Shown here piece by piece: positions 27,701-35,258 of a stretch of 55,680 nucleotides of DNA. This DNA is from UBA4660 sp002405435. GTDB taxonomy: Bacteria > Bacteroidota > Bacteroidia > Flavobacteriales_D > Sanyastnellaceae. The notes below the pieces were generated by a model. The model made no database searches. It saw only the letters and a program-made list of their open reading frames with translations, and was not told the DNA's origin. Position 1 is the first letter of the stretch; each line of letters opens with the position of its first letter. Made by a program: the position numbers and the translations under genes. The DNA is taken from assembly GCA_036747335.1 (NCBI GenBank), contig DAIOCL010000006.1:1-55680 (forward strand). Reading direction: 5' to 3'.

Positions 27701-28150
27701 CAGCTCGGTGATGTTTCCGCTGCCATTGTCGCGGCATAATTTGATGCGGTCATCGCTGCCGCCTTCCCCGAATTTCAGGAAATACCCGGTAACGCCTGCG
27801 CTGCCTGCTCCGCTATAAGAAGCGGCCACGCCTGTAGCGGCGAAGTAGACACGCGACTGGTTATTGTCACTGCCGGAAAAAGTCTGTTTGATGCGGAAAC
27901 GCCATTCTTTTCCGTTGAGTGAAACAGGGGTAAATCCGGTGGCCAGGTGCGACTGGCCCGCGATGGCATCGTTGAGTTGGAGTTGTTGGGCAGCGTTCAC
28001 GGTGAACTGCTCAGCATCGCCCTGCCAGAGGGTACCATTGGTGAAGTCCAGGTCGGAAAAATTGTCTTGAACTACCTGGCCTGCCATTTCGGGGCAGGCT
28101 GAAATGCAGACGCACAGGGTGAGAAGAACGCGAATAATTCGGTGTTTCAT
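24749..28150 (-). CDS. Large secreted protein with three lamin-tail domains
   Basis: A 1133 aa exported protein. Signal peptide MKHRIIRVLLTLCVCISACP (about 1-24). The N-terminal part (about 30-230) is jelly-roll/LamG-like. Then come three copies of a lamin-tail domain (LTD), beginning VFNEVLADPTP (about 337), IFNEIMPDPEP (about 594) and VINELLFDP (about 854), each with the FVELYNRS and L-GW signatures, separated by Ig-like SbsA-type segments. The end resembles a FlgD-like or gliding-motility-type module: SPDNDGYQDQLHIHY (about 1030), WDGLTDENLLAPVGIYV. I infer T9SS export, but the C-terminus is not a textbook sorting signal. The start is ATG 28150, eight bases after an exact -7 box. LTDs in bacteria often occur in cell-surface proteins and nucleases; no nuclease domain is seen here. 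Confidence 0.85.
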   Translation of the reverse strand: MKHRIIRVLLTLCVCISACPEMAGQVVQDNFSDLDFTNGTLWQGDAEQFTVNAAQQLQLNDAIAGQSHLATGFTPVSLNGKEWRFRIKQTFSGSDNNQSRVYFAATGVAASYSGAGSAGVTGYFLKFGEGGSDDRIKLCRDNGSGNITELAQSTLAIANSFDLFIRVLRDDAGNFSLFTSADGTAFTPSATASDLTYITCSEWSLVCTYTVSNADNFFFDDFYFGDEIMDETPPALLSANVTGPNNLDVLFSEPVDAATAGNNNFYTVAGIGTAQDAVPDDVNTALVHLVFSSAFVPNTSYSLEVSGVEDLSENPVAPGSTLSFIWFIPAEPIYRDVVFNEVLADPTPVAGLPEAEFVELFNASGNAFDLDGWQFVNSSTAKTLPAYTLAPGALVILCDDDFTGQFPAMIGIPGFSALTNSGDSLTLTDADGAVIDILTYNIGWYDTPDKAEGGWSLEQVNPFLPCVTTGNWAESTDAAGGTPGAVNSVFSDAPDATSPSVVSWSIAHPDTLHLVFSETMDTTGYSLPDWPLTPFNSITAAQWNSSLTEVRLVVEFPMLPTGAWQLEAGGITDCSGNVLADVTLTFFAAFSPIPGDVIFNEIMPDPEPAILMPAAEYIELYNRSDHPIDLQGVSINDAIVEQQVIMPAGGYLVVGDADLPLAFLGIPNKHLLPDFPSLTNSGATLSLTNENGILLDEATYDLTWYRDAAKDDGGWSLELINPEDPCSDAGNWRASEDERGGTAGELNSVYDNTPDTVAPQYLYLINEPQDAITLVFNEPIDESSLAGVSFTVNGELVANPDAQFYDGSGQRIILHYGEMEAGVVYEFQVLGLYDCWQNETGLITGVFMLPVEGEPGDVVINELLFDPLEGGYDFVELYNRSTRAQSLAGWSIANGEGGVPQTDDPITENEIVLLPGQFLVLTENSDALPDHYPFTRLDRVLLMPSMPAFTVGSGEVFLLMPDLQQGDFFPYNEDMHFDLLNSTDGVSLERVDPFRPSLDETNWQSAAQSQGFATPGYINSQSWFGDFDPEGISIEPEVFSPDNDGYQDQLHIHYADDTPGMLAQIFIFDSEGRKVRNLTRNELLGANNTISWDGLTDENLLAPVGIYVIYFEAISPDGRVVTYRKSCVLAHRI

Positions 28151-28158
28151 ATTCGTTT

Positions 28159-28166
28159 CAAACATA
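28159..28166 (-). promoter_or_regulatory. -7 element of the lamin-tail-domain gene
   Basis: TATGTTTG on the reverse strand matches TAnnTTTG exactly and ends eight bases before the ATG at 28150. This fixes that start against a longer in-frame extension. Confidence 0.65.
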
Positions 28167-28198
28167 GCAAAAGGCGGCCATTTATGCTGGGGGTGGAT

Positions 28199-28206
28199 TA
28201 GTTTTG
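28199..28206 (+). promoter_or_regulatory. -7 element of asd
   Basis: TAGTTTTG is an exact TAnnTTTG match 19 bases before the asd ATG. Together with the opposite-strand box at 28159-28166 it makes a compact divergent promoter region of about 75 bp. Confidence 0.65.
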
Positions 28207-28225
28207 CCGGCACAAATTCACGTAC

Positions 28226-29227
28226 ATGAAGGTTGCAGTTGCCGGAGCTACCGGTTTGGTAGGCTCCAAGATGTTACAGGTGTTGGAAGAACGTAATTTT
28301 CCCGTAACAACCCTGATCCCCGTGGCTTCCGAAAAATCGGTAGGAAGCCGGGTGAATTTCCGCGGCAGGGAGTGGCCGGTGGTTTCCATGTCGACGGCCG
28401 TCGAACAACAGCCCCATCTTGCCCTGTTCAGCGCGGGTGCTAGCGTCAGTATCGAATGGGCGCCACGTTTTGCAGAACGCGGAACACGTGTGGTAGACAA
28501 TTCTTCTGCGTGGCGCATGGACCCTTCCAAAAAACTCGTGGTACCTGAAGTAAATAGTCATGTCATCGGCCCCGGCGATATGATTATTGCCAATCCCAAT
28601 TGTTCGACCATTCAGCTGGTGATGGTGCTCAAACCGCTACACGACCGCTATGGGGTGAGCCGGGTGGTGGTCAGCACTTACCAGAGTGTAACCGGCACGG
28701 GGAAGAAAGCAGTAGACCAGCTGATGAATGAGCGGAAGGGCGTGCAGGGCGAAATGGCGTACCGCTACACCATCGACTTGAATGCCTTGCCGCAAATCGA
28801 TGTGTTTATGGATAACGGGTATACCCGCGAAGAAATGAAGATGGCCAATGAAACCTGCAAGATCATGGACGACGAGGCCATCCGTGTTACAGCAACCTGT
28901 GTGCGTATTCCGGTGATGGGGGGGCATAGTGAGTCTTGTAACATCGAGTTTGCCCGCACACCGGTACTGGAGGAGGTGCGCGCGCTGTTGGCCGGATTTC
29001 CCGGTGTTTGTGTGCTGGACAACCCTGGCGAGCTGGTCTATCCCACGCCACGCATTCACGCAGCAGACCATGATGAGGTTTATGTAGGGCGCATCCGCAT
29101 GGACGAAACCCGGCCCAATGCAATCAATTGCTGGATTGTAAGCGATAACCTGCGCAAAGGTGCTGCTACGAACGCCGTTCAGATTGCCGAACTGCTGGGC
29201 TCAAAAGGATTTCTGAACACAATCTAA
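28226..29227 (+). CDS. asd: Aspartate-semialdehyde dehydrogenase
   Basis: Reduces aspartyl-4-phosphate to aspartate semialdehyde, the branch point to lysine/diaminopimelate, threonine and methionine. The 333 aa length fits. Seen: the NADP-binding GATGLVG (7-13), the SAGASVS and NSSAWRMD segments (about 69-98), the active-site cysteine in NPNCST (Cys126), STYQSVTGTGKKA (about 150), RIPVMGGHSES with the catalytic base His, and the C-terminal WIVSDNLRKGAA. ATG 28226 follows an exact -7 box by 19 bases. It faces metG tail to tail. Confidence 0.96.
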   Translation: MKVAVAGATGLVGSKMLQVLEERNFPVTTLIPVASEKSVGSRVNFRGREWPVVSMSTAVEQQPHLALFSAGASVSIEWAPRFAERGTRVVDNSSAWRMDPSKKLVVPEVNSHVIGPGDMIIANPNCSTIQLVMVLKPLHDRYGVSRVVVSTYQSVTGTGKKAVDQLMNERKGVQGEMAYRYTIDLNALPQIDVFMDNGYTREEMKMANETCKIMDDEAIRVTATCVRIPVMGGHSESCNIEFARTPVLEEVRALLAGFPGVCVLDNPGELVYPTPRIHAADHDEVYVGRIRMDETRPNAINCWIVSDNLRKGAATNAVQIAELLGSKGFLNTI

Positions 29228-29240
29228 ATTCACCCGTAAA

Positions 29241-29340
29241 CGGTGATGCCCGGTGTTGCAAAAGACAGTGGTTGCCATTATCGCGTGCTGCAGCGTGCGA
29301 GATGCGTTGCATGCATCGCGCTTATTTCACGGCATCACCG
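29241..29340. repeat. 10-bp inverted repeat at asd/metG convergence
   Basis: CGGTGATGCC (29241-29250) and GGCATCACCG (29331-29340) are perfect inverted arms 80 bases apart. The right arm lies in the last codons of metG. The spacer holds smaller palindromes (GCTGCAGC, TGCATGCA). It may act as a shared 3-prime structure for the two convergent transcripts; no T-tract is present. Confidence 0.35.
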
Positions 29341-31391
29341 GGCTTCATTTCTTTGACAGGACATAAGAGCGACAGGCCCTGTTCGTCGTTTTCAGCCATG
29401 AGGATCATACCCTCGCTTACAATCCCCTTGATTTCGCGCGGCGCAAGGTTGGCCAGAAACAAAACGGTTTTTCCTACGAGGGTTTCAGGGCTGTAGTGGG
29501 CGGCGATGCCGCTGACGACGGTGCGAACGCCGCTGCCGCTATCAACTTTCAGTTTGAGCAGCTTCTGCGTTTTGGGCACGGCTTCGGCTTCGAGAATTTT
29601 CACGAGGCGGATATCGAGTTGCTGGAAGGTATCAAAGTCAATGTTGGGTTTGACCGGCCGTTGCGGTGGTGCCTGTTCGGCCCGCGTGGCGGCCAGCCGG
29701 GCCACCTGGGCAGCCACGGTTTCATCCGTAATTTTTTCAAAAAGTATGGGAAGCTGTCCGATGGAATGTCCGGCCGCAACCAGGTTAAGTTCGCCCTGCG
29801 CCGGCCACTGAGGCCATGCAATGCCCATAGCTTCCCTGATTTTTTCAGCGGTAAAAGGCAGGAAGGGTTTCAGGCAATAGGCGGCACTGGCCACAAGGTT
29901 GACCGCGGCATGCATGATACGGCCGGTGGCCTCTGCATTTGTCTTGATCAGTTTCCACGGTTCGGTTTCCGTGAGCAGCTTGTTGCCTGCCCGCGCAATA
30001 TCCATAGCCGATGCGAGGGCATCGCGGAAACGGAAGTGTTCGATTTTTTCACCCACAAGCCTGAAAGAGGCGCGGGCTTCCTCCAGCAATGCCAGTTCCG
30101 CATCTGAAGGCGTGCCGGTGTAGGCCGGTACCGTGCCGCCATAGAATTTATGCGTCAGCACAAAGACGCGGTTAACGAAGTTGCCCAGTATATCAGCCAG
30201 TTCGTTGTTGACACGGTCGCGGAAGTCAGCCCAGGTAAACTCGCTGTCTTTCTGTTCGGGCATGATAGACGCAAGCACATACCGCATCTCATCCTGTTTG
30301 CCCGGAAAATCTTGCAGGTATTCGTGCAGCCAGACAGCCCAGTTGCGTGAGGTCGAAATTTTCTCGCCTTCGAGGTTCATGAATTCGTTGGCCGGCACAT
30401 TCACAGGCAGGTTGAATCCGCCGTGCGTCTTTAGGATAATGGGAAAAATGATGCAGTGAAAGACGATGTTGTCTTTGCCGATAAAATGCACCAGGTGCGT
30501 ATCGTCATTTTTCCAGTAGTCTTCCCAGTTTTTGCCGTTCCTGTCGGCCCACACCTTGGTATTGGTGATATAACCGATAGGTGCGTCAAGCCAGACATAG
30601 AGCACCTTTCCTTCTGCACCCGCAAGAGGCACAGGCACTCCCCAGTCGAGGTCACGCGTCATGGCCCTTGATTGAAGACCGCCATCAACCCAGCTCATGC
30701 ACTGGCCTACCACGTGGGCCTTCCACTGTTTGGGGTCGTGATGAAATTTTTCGTGGAGTTTGCCTTCCGCTATATAATCCCTGATCCACATTTCATGCTG
30801 CGCCATGGGCAAATACCAGTGCGCTGTTTCTTTCAGCACGGGTTGGCTGCCGCTCAGCGTCGAGCGGGCATTGAGCAGGTCGGTGGGAGAAAGGGTACGG
30901 CCGCAGTTTTCACATTGGTCGCCATAGGCGCGGTCGCTGGCGCAATGCGGACAAGTGCCGGTTATGTAGCGGTCGGCGAGAAACTGGCCGGCCTCCTGAT
31001 CGAAATACTGTGTGGTGTTTTTTACTTCAAAGGCTCCCTTCTCCGCAAGTTTCAGGAAGATCTCCTGCGACATAGCGTGGTGCTCGGCCGAAGAAGTACG
31101 GTAGTATTCATCAAAGGAAATTCCGAAGTCTTCGAAGGCCTGTTTCATGAGTCCGTGGTAGTGGTCAACGATTTCGCGCGGGGTTTTGCCCTCGCGCCAG
31201 GCGCGGAGCGTTATGGCAGCCCCGTGTTCGTCGCTGCCGCAGATAAAGGCTACATCCCTGCCGCAGGCGCGCAGGTATCGCACGTAGATATCCGCATTGA
31301 GGTAGGCCCCGGCTATGTGACCGATATGCAGCGGTCCGTTGGCATAGGGCAGCGCGGAAGTAACCAGGTACCGCTTGGGTTCTTTTTTCAT
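29322..31391 (-). CDS. metG: Methionyl-tRNA synthetase
   Basis: Charges tRNA-Met. 689 aa. Class I signature PLHIGHIAGAY (HIGH at 22-25), a zinc-knuckle region with CPHC and CENC (about 145-162), and the KMSKS equivalent KISTSR (about 342-347). The C-terminal EMAP/Trbp111-like tRNA-binding domain (about 585-689) has DIRLVKILEAE and VGKTVLFLANLAPREIKGI. The start is ATG 31391 (MKKEPKRYLVTSALPYANGP); the longer in-frame N-terminus lacks similarity and overlaps the ldcA promoter. A TAACTTCG box (31401-31408) lies nine bases before it. Divergent from ldcA and convergent with asd. Confidence 0.97.
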   Translation of the reverse strand: MKKEPKRYLVTSALPYANGPLHIGHIAGAYLNADIYVRYLRACGRDVAFICGSDEHGAAITLRAWREGKTPREIVDHYHGLMKQAFEDFGISFDEYYRTSSAEHHAMSQEIFLKLAEKGAFEVKNTTQYFDQEAGQFLADRYITGTCPHCASDRAYGDQCENCGRTLSPTDLLNARSTLSGSQPVLKETAHWYLPMAQHEMWIRDYIAEGKLHEKFHHDPKQWKAHVVGQCMSWVDGGLQSRAMTRDLDWGVPVPLAGAEGKVLYVWLDAPIGYITNTKVWADRNGKNWEDYWKNDDTHLVHFIGKDNIVFHCIIFPIILKTHGGFNLPVNVPANEFMNLEGEKISTSRNWAVWLHEYLQDFPGKQDEMRYVLASIMPEQKDSEFTWADFRDRVNNELADILGNFVNRVFVLTHKFYGGTVPAYTGTPSDAELALLEEARASFRLVGEKIEHFRFRDALASAMDIARAGNKLLTETEPWKLIKTNAEATGRIMHAAVNLVASAAYCLKPFLPFTAEKIREAMGIAWPQWPAQGELNLVAAGHSIGQLPILFEKITDETVAAQVARLAATRAEQAPPQRPVKPNIDFDTFQQLDIRLVKILEAEAVPKTQKLLKLKVDSGSGVRTVVSGIAAHYSPETLVGKTVLFLANLAPREIKGIVSEGMILMAENDEQGLSLLCPVKEMKPGDAVK

Positions 31392-31400
31392 AACGTGCCG

Positions 31401-31408
31401 CGAAGTTA
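31401..31408 (-). promoter_or_regulatory. -7-like element of metG
   Basis: TAACTTCG on the reverse strand, one mismatch from TAnnTTTG, nine bases before the metG ATG. Confidence 0.4.
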
Positions 31409-31432
31409 CCCAACCTCGCGCGAGTGTCCGTG

Positions 31433-31440
31433 TAGATTTG
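31433..31440 (+). promoter_or_regulatory. -7 promoter element of ldcA
   Basis: TAGATTTG is an exact TAnnTTTG match ending six bases before the ATG at 31447, so the transcript should be nearly leaderless. It shares a 55-bp divergent region with the metG promoter. Confidence 0.65.
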
Positions 31441-31446
31441 CCTTGC

Positions 31447-32379
31447 ATGATTCCGGTTATCCCCCCTTATCTCTCTCCCGGCGACACAGTGGCTATAGTG
31501 GCTACGGCGCGCTGGATCGATGCGGACACCCTTCAGGAGGCTGCGCGCATCATCGAGGCCCGGGGTTTCCGGGTGCTAACCGCCCCTCATGTCAGCACCC
31601 GGCATTTTCAGCTTGCAGGCACCGATGCGCAGCGCGCTGCAGACCTTCAGCAGGCGATAGATGATCCCGCCGTCAGTGCCATCCTCATCGCGCGTGGCGG
31701 CTACGGCACCGTGCGGCTGCTCGACGGCATGGACTGGGCGGGATTGCTCAAAAAGCCCCGTTGGATCTGCGGTTACAGCGATATCACTGCCCTGCACGGC
31801 ACCTTAAATAAGATGGGTCTCGCCTCTCTGCATTCGGTCAATGCCCTTGACCTTACGACCCACGATGCTGAGGCCGTTGAAAGCCTGTTTGCGGTGCTGT
31901 CGGGCCGCACGCGGTCATTGACGTGGACCTGTGATGCTGCCCCTGCGAAGCCCTTGCCTGAAGGCCCGCTGGCTTTGCTTGGCGGCAACCTGTCGGTACT
32001 ATGCAGCCTGCTGGGCAGTGGTGACTTTGTGCCAGACCGCGACCATATACTGTTTCTGGAGGATGTGAGCGAATACCTCTACCATGTAGACCGCATGCTG
32101 GTAGCACTGCGCAGAAGTGGTGCCCTGCGCCGCACCAGGGCCATTGTCTGCGGCGGATTTACCGAGATGAAAGACAATACGCGGGCTTTTCAGTTTGCCG
32201 CAGACAATCCCTGGGGAAGCGATGCGCCCTCGATGGTGCTGGCCCTGGGTGAAGCGCTGGGCATTCCCGTTGTGACGGGCATGCCGGCCGGACACATCAA
32301 AACCAATAGGGCCTTTCCGCTGGGTTTGCCTGTTTCCTTGGCCGTTGCGCAAAACCAGGTGGTACTCAGCTGGCAGTAG
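31447..32379 (+). CDS. ldcA: Muramoyltetrapeptide L,D-carboxypeptidase (S66 family)
   Basis: Cytoplasmic peptidoglycan-recycling enzyme that removes the terminal D-Ala from murein tetrapeptides. 310 aa. Seen: PPYLSPGDTVAIVATA at the N-terminus, ILIARGGYGTVRLLDGMDW (about 79-97), the nucleophile serine in CGYSDITALHG (Ser111), FLEDVSEYLYHVDRML (Glu, about 200), and the catalytic His in GMPAGHIKTNRAFPLG (about 278). I chose ATG 31447 because the S66 domain begins a few residues later and an exact -7 box is just upstream. Cooperates in wall turnover with murI, which lies 3 kb downstream. Confidence 0.9.
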   Translation: MIPVIPPYLSPGDTVAIVATARWIDADTLQEAARIIEARGFRVLTAPHVSTRHFQLAGTDAQRAADLQQAIDDPAVSAILIARGGYGTVRLLDGMDWAGLLKKPRWICGYSDITALHGTLNKMGLASLHSVNALDLTTHDAEAVESLFAVLSGRTRSLTWTCDAAPAKPLPEGPLALLGGNLSVLCSLLGSGDFVPDRDHILFLEDVSEYLYHVDRMLVALRRSGALRRTRAIVCGGFTEMKDNTRAFQFAADNPWGSDAPSMVLALGEALGIPVVTGMPAGHIKTNRAFPLGLPVSLAVAQNQVVLSWQ

Positions 32380-32382
32380 GGC

Positions 32383-32390
32383 TATTTTTG
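32383..32390 (+). promoter_or_regulatory. -7 promoter element of dCMP deaminase gene
   Basis: TATTTTTG, an exact TAnnTTTG match directly after the ldcA stop codon and 15 bases before the ATG at 32406. Confidence 0.6.
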
Positions 32391-32405
32391 TCGCCGCTCA
32401 TTGCC

Positions 32406-32855
32406 ATGGCCCAGACACCCACTTCGCTCATAGACCGCGAGAAACAGGAACGCTACGACCGCGCCTACCTTAAGATGGCCATTGAGTGGGCCCGGCTGTC
32501 TCATTGTACCCGGAAAAAAGTTGGTTCACTGCTGGTCAAAGACGGTATGATTATCAGCGATGGATACAACGGAACCCCGAGTGGTTTTCCCAATGCATGC
32601 GAAGATGACTCGGGCGAAACCCTTTGGTATGTGCTGCACGCGGAGGCCAATGCCATCATGAAGGTGGCCCGCAGCACCAACAATGCCCACGGATCGACCC
32701 TGTACATCACCCTCTCTCCTTGCAAGGAATGCTGCAAGCTGATTCTGCAGGCGGGCATTAGGCGGCTGGTATTTACCACCGAATACAAGGACACTACCGG
32801 GGTGGCGTTTTTGCAGGCAGCTGGACTTGAAGTTGTGCGGATCGAAGCGCCCTAG
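32406..32855 (+). CDS. dCMP/cytidine deaminase family protein (ComEB-like)
   Basis: A 149 aa zinc-dependent deaminase, most like deoxycytidylate deaminase, which makes dUMP for thymidylate synthesis. Zinc and catalytic motifs are present: HAEANAI (His78, Glu80) and PCKECC (Cys106, Cys109). The segments ARLSHCTRKKVGSLLVKDGMI and GYNGTPSGFPNACED (about 29-66) are typical of dCMP deaminases rather than cytidine or guanine deaminases. The start at MAQTPTSLIDR is supported by the -7 box 15 bases upstream. It follows ldcA by 26 bp but appears to have its own promoter. Confidence 0.9.
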   Translation: MAQTPTSLIDREKQERYDRAYLKMAIEWARLSHCTRKKVGSLLVKDGMIISDGYNGTPSGFPNACEDDSGETLWYVLHAEANAIMKVARSTNNAHGSTLYITLSPCKECCKLILQAGIRRLVFTTEYKDTTGVAFLQAAGLEVVRIEAP

Positions 32856-32939
32856 ATGAACTTCATGGTTACTCTTGTGTTTTTTTAATCTGCAGCGGGC
32901 GTGCTTCCGCGCGTCTTTTGCAACGACCAACCTGATGGC

Positions 32940-34604
32940 ATGAACAATGAACCTCTGAGCAAATTTGAACACAGCGGACGCGGAAACCGCCGCGGAACCC
33001 TGTCGTCGCCGCTGGTTCCCCTGCTGGCATCGTTGGTGCTGATTGCAGGCATTTGCCTGGGCTATTTCCTTCGTGGCGGTGGTCAGGCGGGCGCGCCCGG
33101 TAGGGGCGGTAATGCGTCCAAATTGCTCAGCGTCATCAATTTCATTGAGTCAAACTACGTGGACAGCGTGGAAAAGCGGTTCCTGGTGGAAACGGCGATC
33201 GAGGCGCTGTTGTCTGACCTCGATCCACACAGCGGCTACATTGCTGCAGAAGACCTTGCGGCCTTTACCGAACCCCTCGAGGGCCAGTTTTACGGGGTGG
33301 GTATCGAATTCCTCATCCAACGGGACACTTTGTTTGTGGTACGCACCATCGCAGGTGGACCCAGTGAACGTGCAGGCCTGCAGGCCGGTGACCGCATCAT
33401 TGCCGTGGACGGCATCAACATCACCGGTCCGGCGCTCAACGCCGACACCGCGACTGCAAAGCTCAAGGGGCCGCGGGGTACTGAGGTGAAGGTGACCGTC
33501 CTGAGGAACACCATCCGAAAGGATTTTACCCTCAAAAGGGATGGTATTCCCATCGAAAGCGTTACGGCAGCCTTCAACATAGACCCTCAGACGGGATACA
33601 TTAAACTCGAACGGTTTGCCAAGCCCACGTACCAGGAATTTATGGCAGCTGCTCACCGAATGAAAGATTCCGGTGTGAAACGGCTAGTGATTGACCTGCG
33701 CAACAACGGAGGCGGATTTATGCAACCCGCCACCGAGATCCTGGAGGAGTTTCTTACCCCGGGCAAGCTGCTTGTGTACACCGAGGGTGCCCACCATCCG
33801 CGTGAAGAGGTGTTTTCCTCCAAGCAGGGATTGCTGAAAGACATGGACGTGGTGGTTATCATTGACCAGGGCTCTGCCTCTGCCAGCGAGATTGTAGCCG
33901 GGGCGCTGCAAGACTGGGACAGGAGCATTACGGTCGGACGGCGTTCCTTTGGAAAGGGGTTGGTGCAGCATGAAATTCCCCTTCCGGACCAGTCGGCCAT
34001 ACGCCTGACGGTGGCGCGCTACTACACACCGACGGGCCGGTGTATTCAAAAACCCTACGGCGATACCATCGACTATTTCAGTGATGTACATGACCGGCTG
34101 GTGAAAGGTGAGTTTACCTCGCCCGACAGCACTGATTTTCCCGAAGAACTCAAAAAAACTACGCCGGCTGGGCGTGTGGTCTATGGCGGCGGCGGAATTA
34201 TGCCGGACGTCTTCGTGCCCATAGATTCACTCTTTCTCGATCCGGCTTTGGTAGCACTGAATACGGGCTCCCTCATCCGTGACTATTGTTTTAACTACTG
34301 TGACCGCAACCGCACACAACTCACGCGTCAATACAACGCAGCGTCATTTACCAGCGATTTTGTGGTGGGAGAGTCTATGCTCGCCGGGTTCCTTGAAGAT
34401 GCCCGCCGGCAGGGGAAGTCATATACGCTGGCTGCTATCGCCCCTGTACGCGATGAATTGGCTGTGCGCCTCAAGGCTCAGATGGCGCGCAACCTGTTTG
34501 GCGACGAAACCATGTACAAAATTCTGCTGCAGCGCGACCGTGATGTTGACAAGGCGCTGGAAGTGCTGCGCAATTACAACCAGTTTACCTGGACATCGAA
34601 TTGA
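32940..34604 (+). CDS. S41-family C-terminal processing protease
   Basis: A 554 aa periplasmic tail-specific protease (CtpA/Prc type). One membrane anchor or uncleaved signal (about 28-48, LVPLLASLVLIAGICLGYFL). An N-terminal helical part has LLSDLDPHSGYI, and a PDZ domain (about 115-200) has GVGIEFLIQRDTLFVVRTIAG and GDRIIAVDG. The peptidase domain has LVIDLRNNGGGFM, the nucleophile-serine motif DQGSASASEIVAGALQDWD (about 309-327) and the catalytic Lys in RSFGKGLVQ. The ATG at 32940 is preferred over an in-frame GTG at 32901, because family members begin with a short charged leader before the TM helix. Trims C-termini of envelope proteins; substrates unknown. Confidence 0.93.
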   Translation: MNNEPLSKFEHSGRGNRRGTLSSPLVPLLASLVLIAGICLGYFLRGGGQAGAPGRGGNASKLLSVINFIESNYVDSVEKRFLVETAIEALLSDLDPHSGYIAAEDLAAFTEPLEGQFYGVGIEFLIQRDTLFVVRTIAGGPSERAGLQAGDRIIAVDGINITGPALNADTATAKLKGPRGTEVKVTVLRNTIRKDFTLKRDGIPIESVTAAFNIDPQTGYIKLERFAKPTYQEFMAAAHRMKDSGVKRLVIDLRNNGGGFMQPATEILEEFLTPGKLLVYTEGAHHPREEVFSSKQGLLKDMDVVVIIDQGSASASEIVAGALQDWDRSITVGRRSFGKGLVQHEIPLPDQSAIRLTVARYYTPTGRCIQKPYGDTIDYFSDVHDRLVKGEFTSPDSTDFPEELKKTTPAGRVVYGGGGIMPDVFVPIDSLFLDPALVALNTGSLIRDYCFNYCDRNRTQLTRQYNAASFTSDFVVGESMLAGFLEDARRQGKSYTLAAIAPVRDELAVRLKAQMARNLFGDETMYKILLQRDRDVDKALEVLRNYNQFTWTSN

Positions 34605-34648
34605 ATCATTGAACGCTTATATAATTACCACATAAAATTTATTTTGCT

Positions 34649-35254
34649 ATGGCATTCACACTTTCACCACTCGCCTACGCGTTTGACGCACTTGAACCGC
34701 ACATTGATGCGCGTACCATGGAAATTCACCATGACAAACACCACGCGGCCTACACCAACAACCTCAATGCCGCCATTGCAGGCACGGACCTCGAGCCGCT
34801 GGCTATTGAGGACTTGCTTGTCAGGGGTTTCGATAAGCCGGCGGTGAGAAACAACGGCGGAGGATTTTGGAACCACAACCTGTTTTGGGATATCATGGCT
34901 CCGGGAGGAGCGAACGCGCCTTTCGGTCCGCTGGCCGATGCGATTAATGCCGACTATGGGTCTTATGACAAGTTCCGCGAGGAGTTTTCAAAGGCTGCGG
35001 CTACGCGTTTTGGCTCCGGCTGGGCCTGGTTGTGTGCACACAAGGGAGGCAAGGTAGAAATCTGCTCAACGGCCAATCAAGACAATCCCCTTATGCCGGG
35101 CATTGGCTGCGGTGGCACGCCGGTACTGGGTATCGACGTGTGGGAACACGCCTATTACCTGCACTACCAAAACCGCCGTCCCGATTACATCGCTGCGTTT
35201 TACCATGTGATCAACTGGACGGAAGTGGCGCGCCGTTACGATCTGGCGCGGTAG
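34649..35254 (+). CDS. sodA: Superoxide dismutase, Fe/Mn family
   Basis: Converts superoxide to peroxide and oxygen. 201 aa. The four metal ligands are in place: His27 (MEIHHDKHHAAY), His76 (GGFWNHNLFWD), Asp163 and His167 (DVWEHAYYLHYQNRRPDYI). Whether iron, manganese or either is used cannot be settled by reading. No signal peptide, so cytoplasmic. A shortened -7-like TATTTTG lies two bases before the ATG region, so a leaderless mRNA is possible. It ends four bases before the convergent murI stop codon. Confidence 0.96.
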   Translation: MAFTLSPLAYAFDALEPHIDARTMEIHHDKHHAAYTNNLNAAIAGTDLEPLAIEDLLVRGFDKPAVRNNGGGFWNHNLFWDIMAPGGANAPFGPLADAINADYGSYDKFREEFSKAAATRFGSGWAWLCAHKGGKVEICSTANQDNPLMPGIGCGGTPVLGIDVWEHAYYLHYQNRRPDYIAAFYHVINWTEVARRYDLAR

Positions 35255-35258
35255 TCCG

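Noticed and set aside
32901..32939. Longer N-terminus for the S41 protease from GTG 32901
   Set aside because: The 13 extra residues (including Cys-Asn-Asp-Gln-Pro) have no resemblance to the family and the ATG at 32940 gives the normal short leader before the TM anchor.
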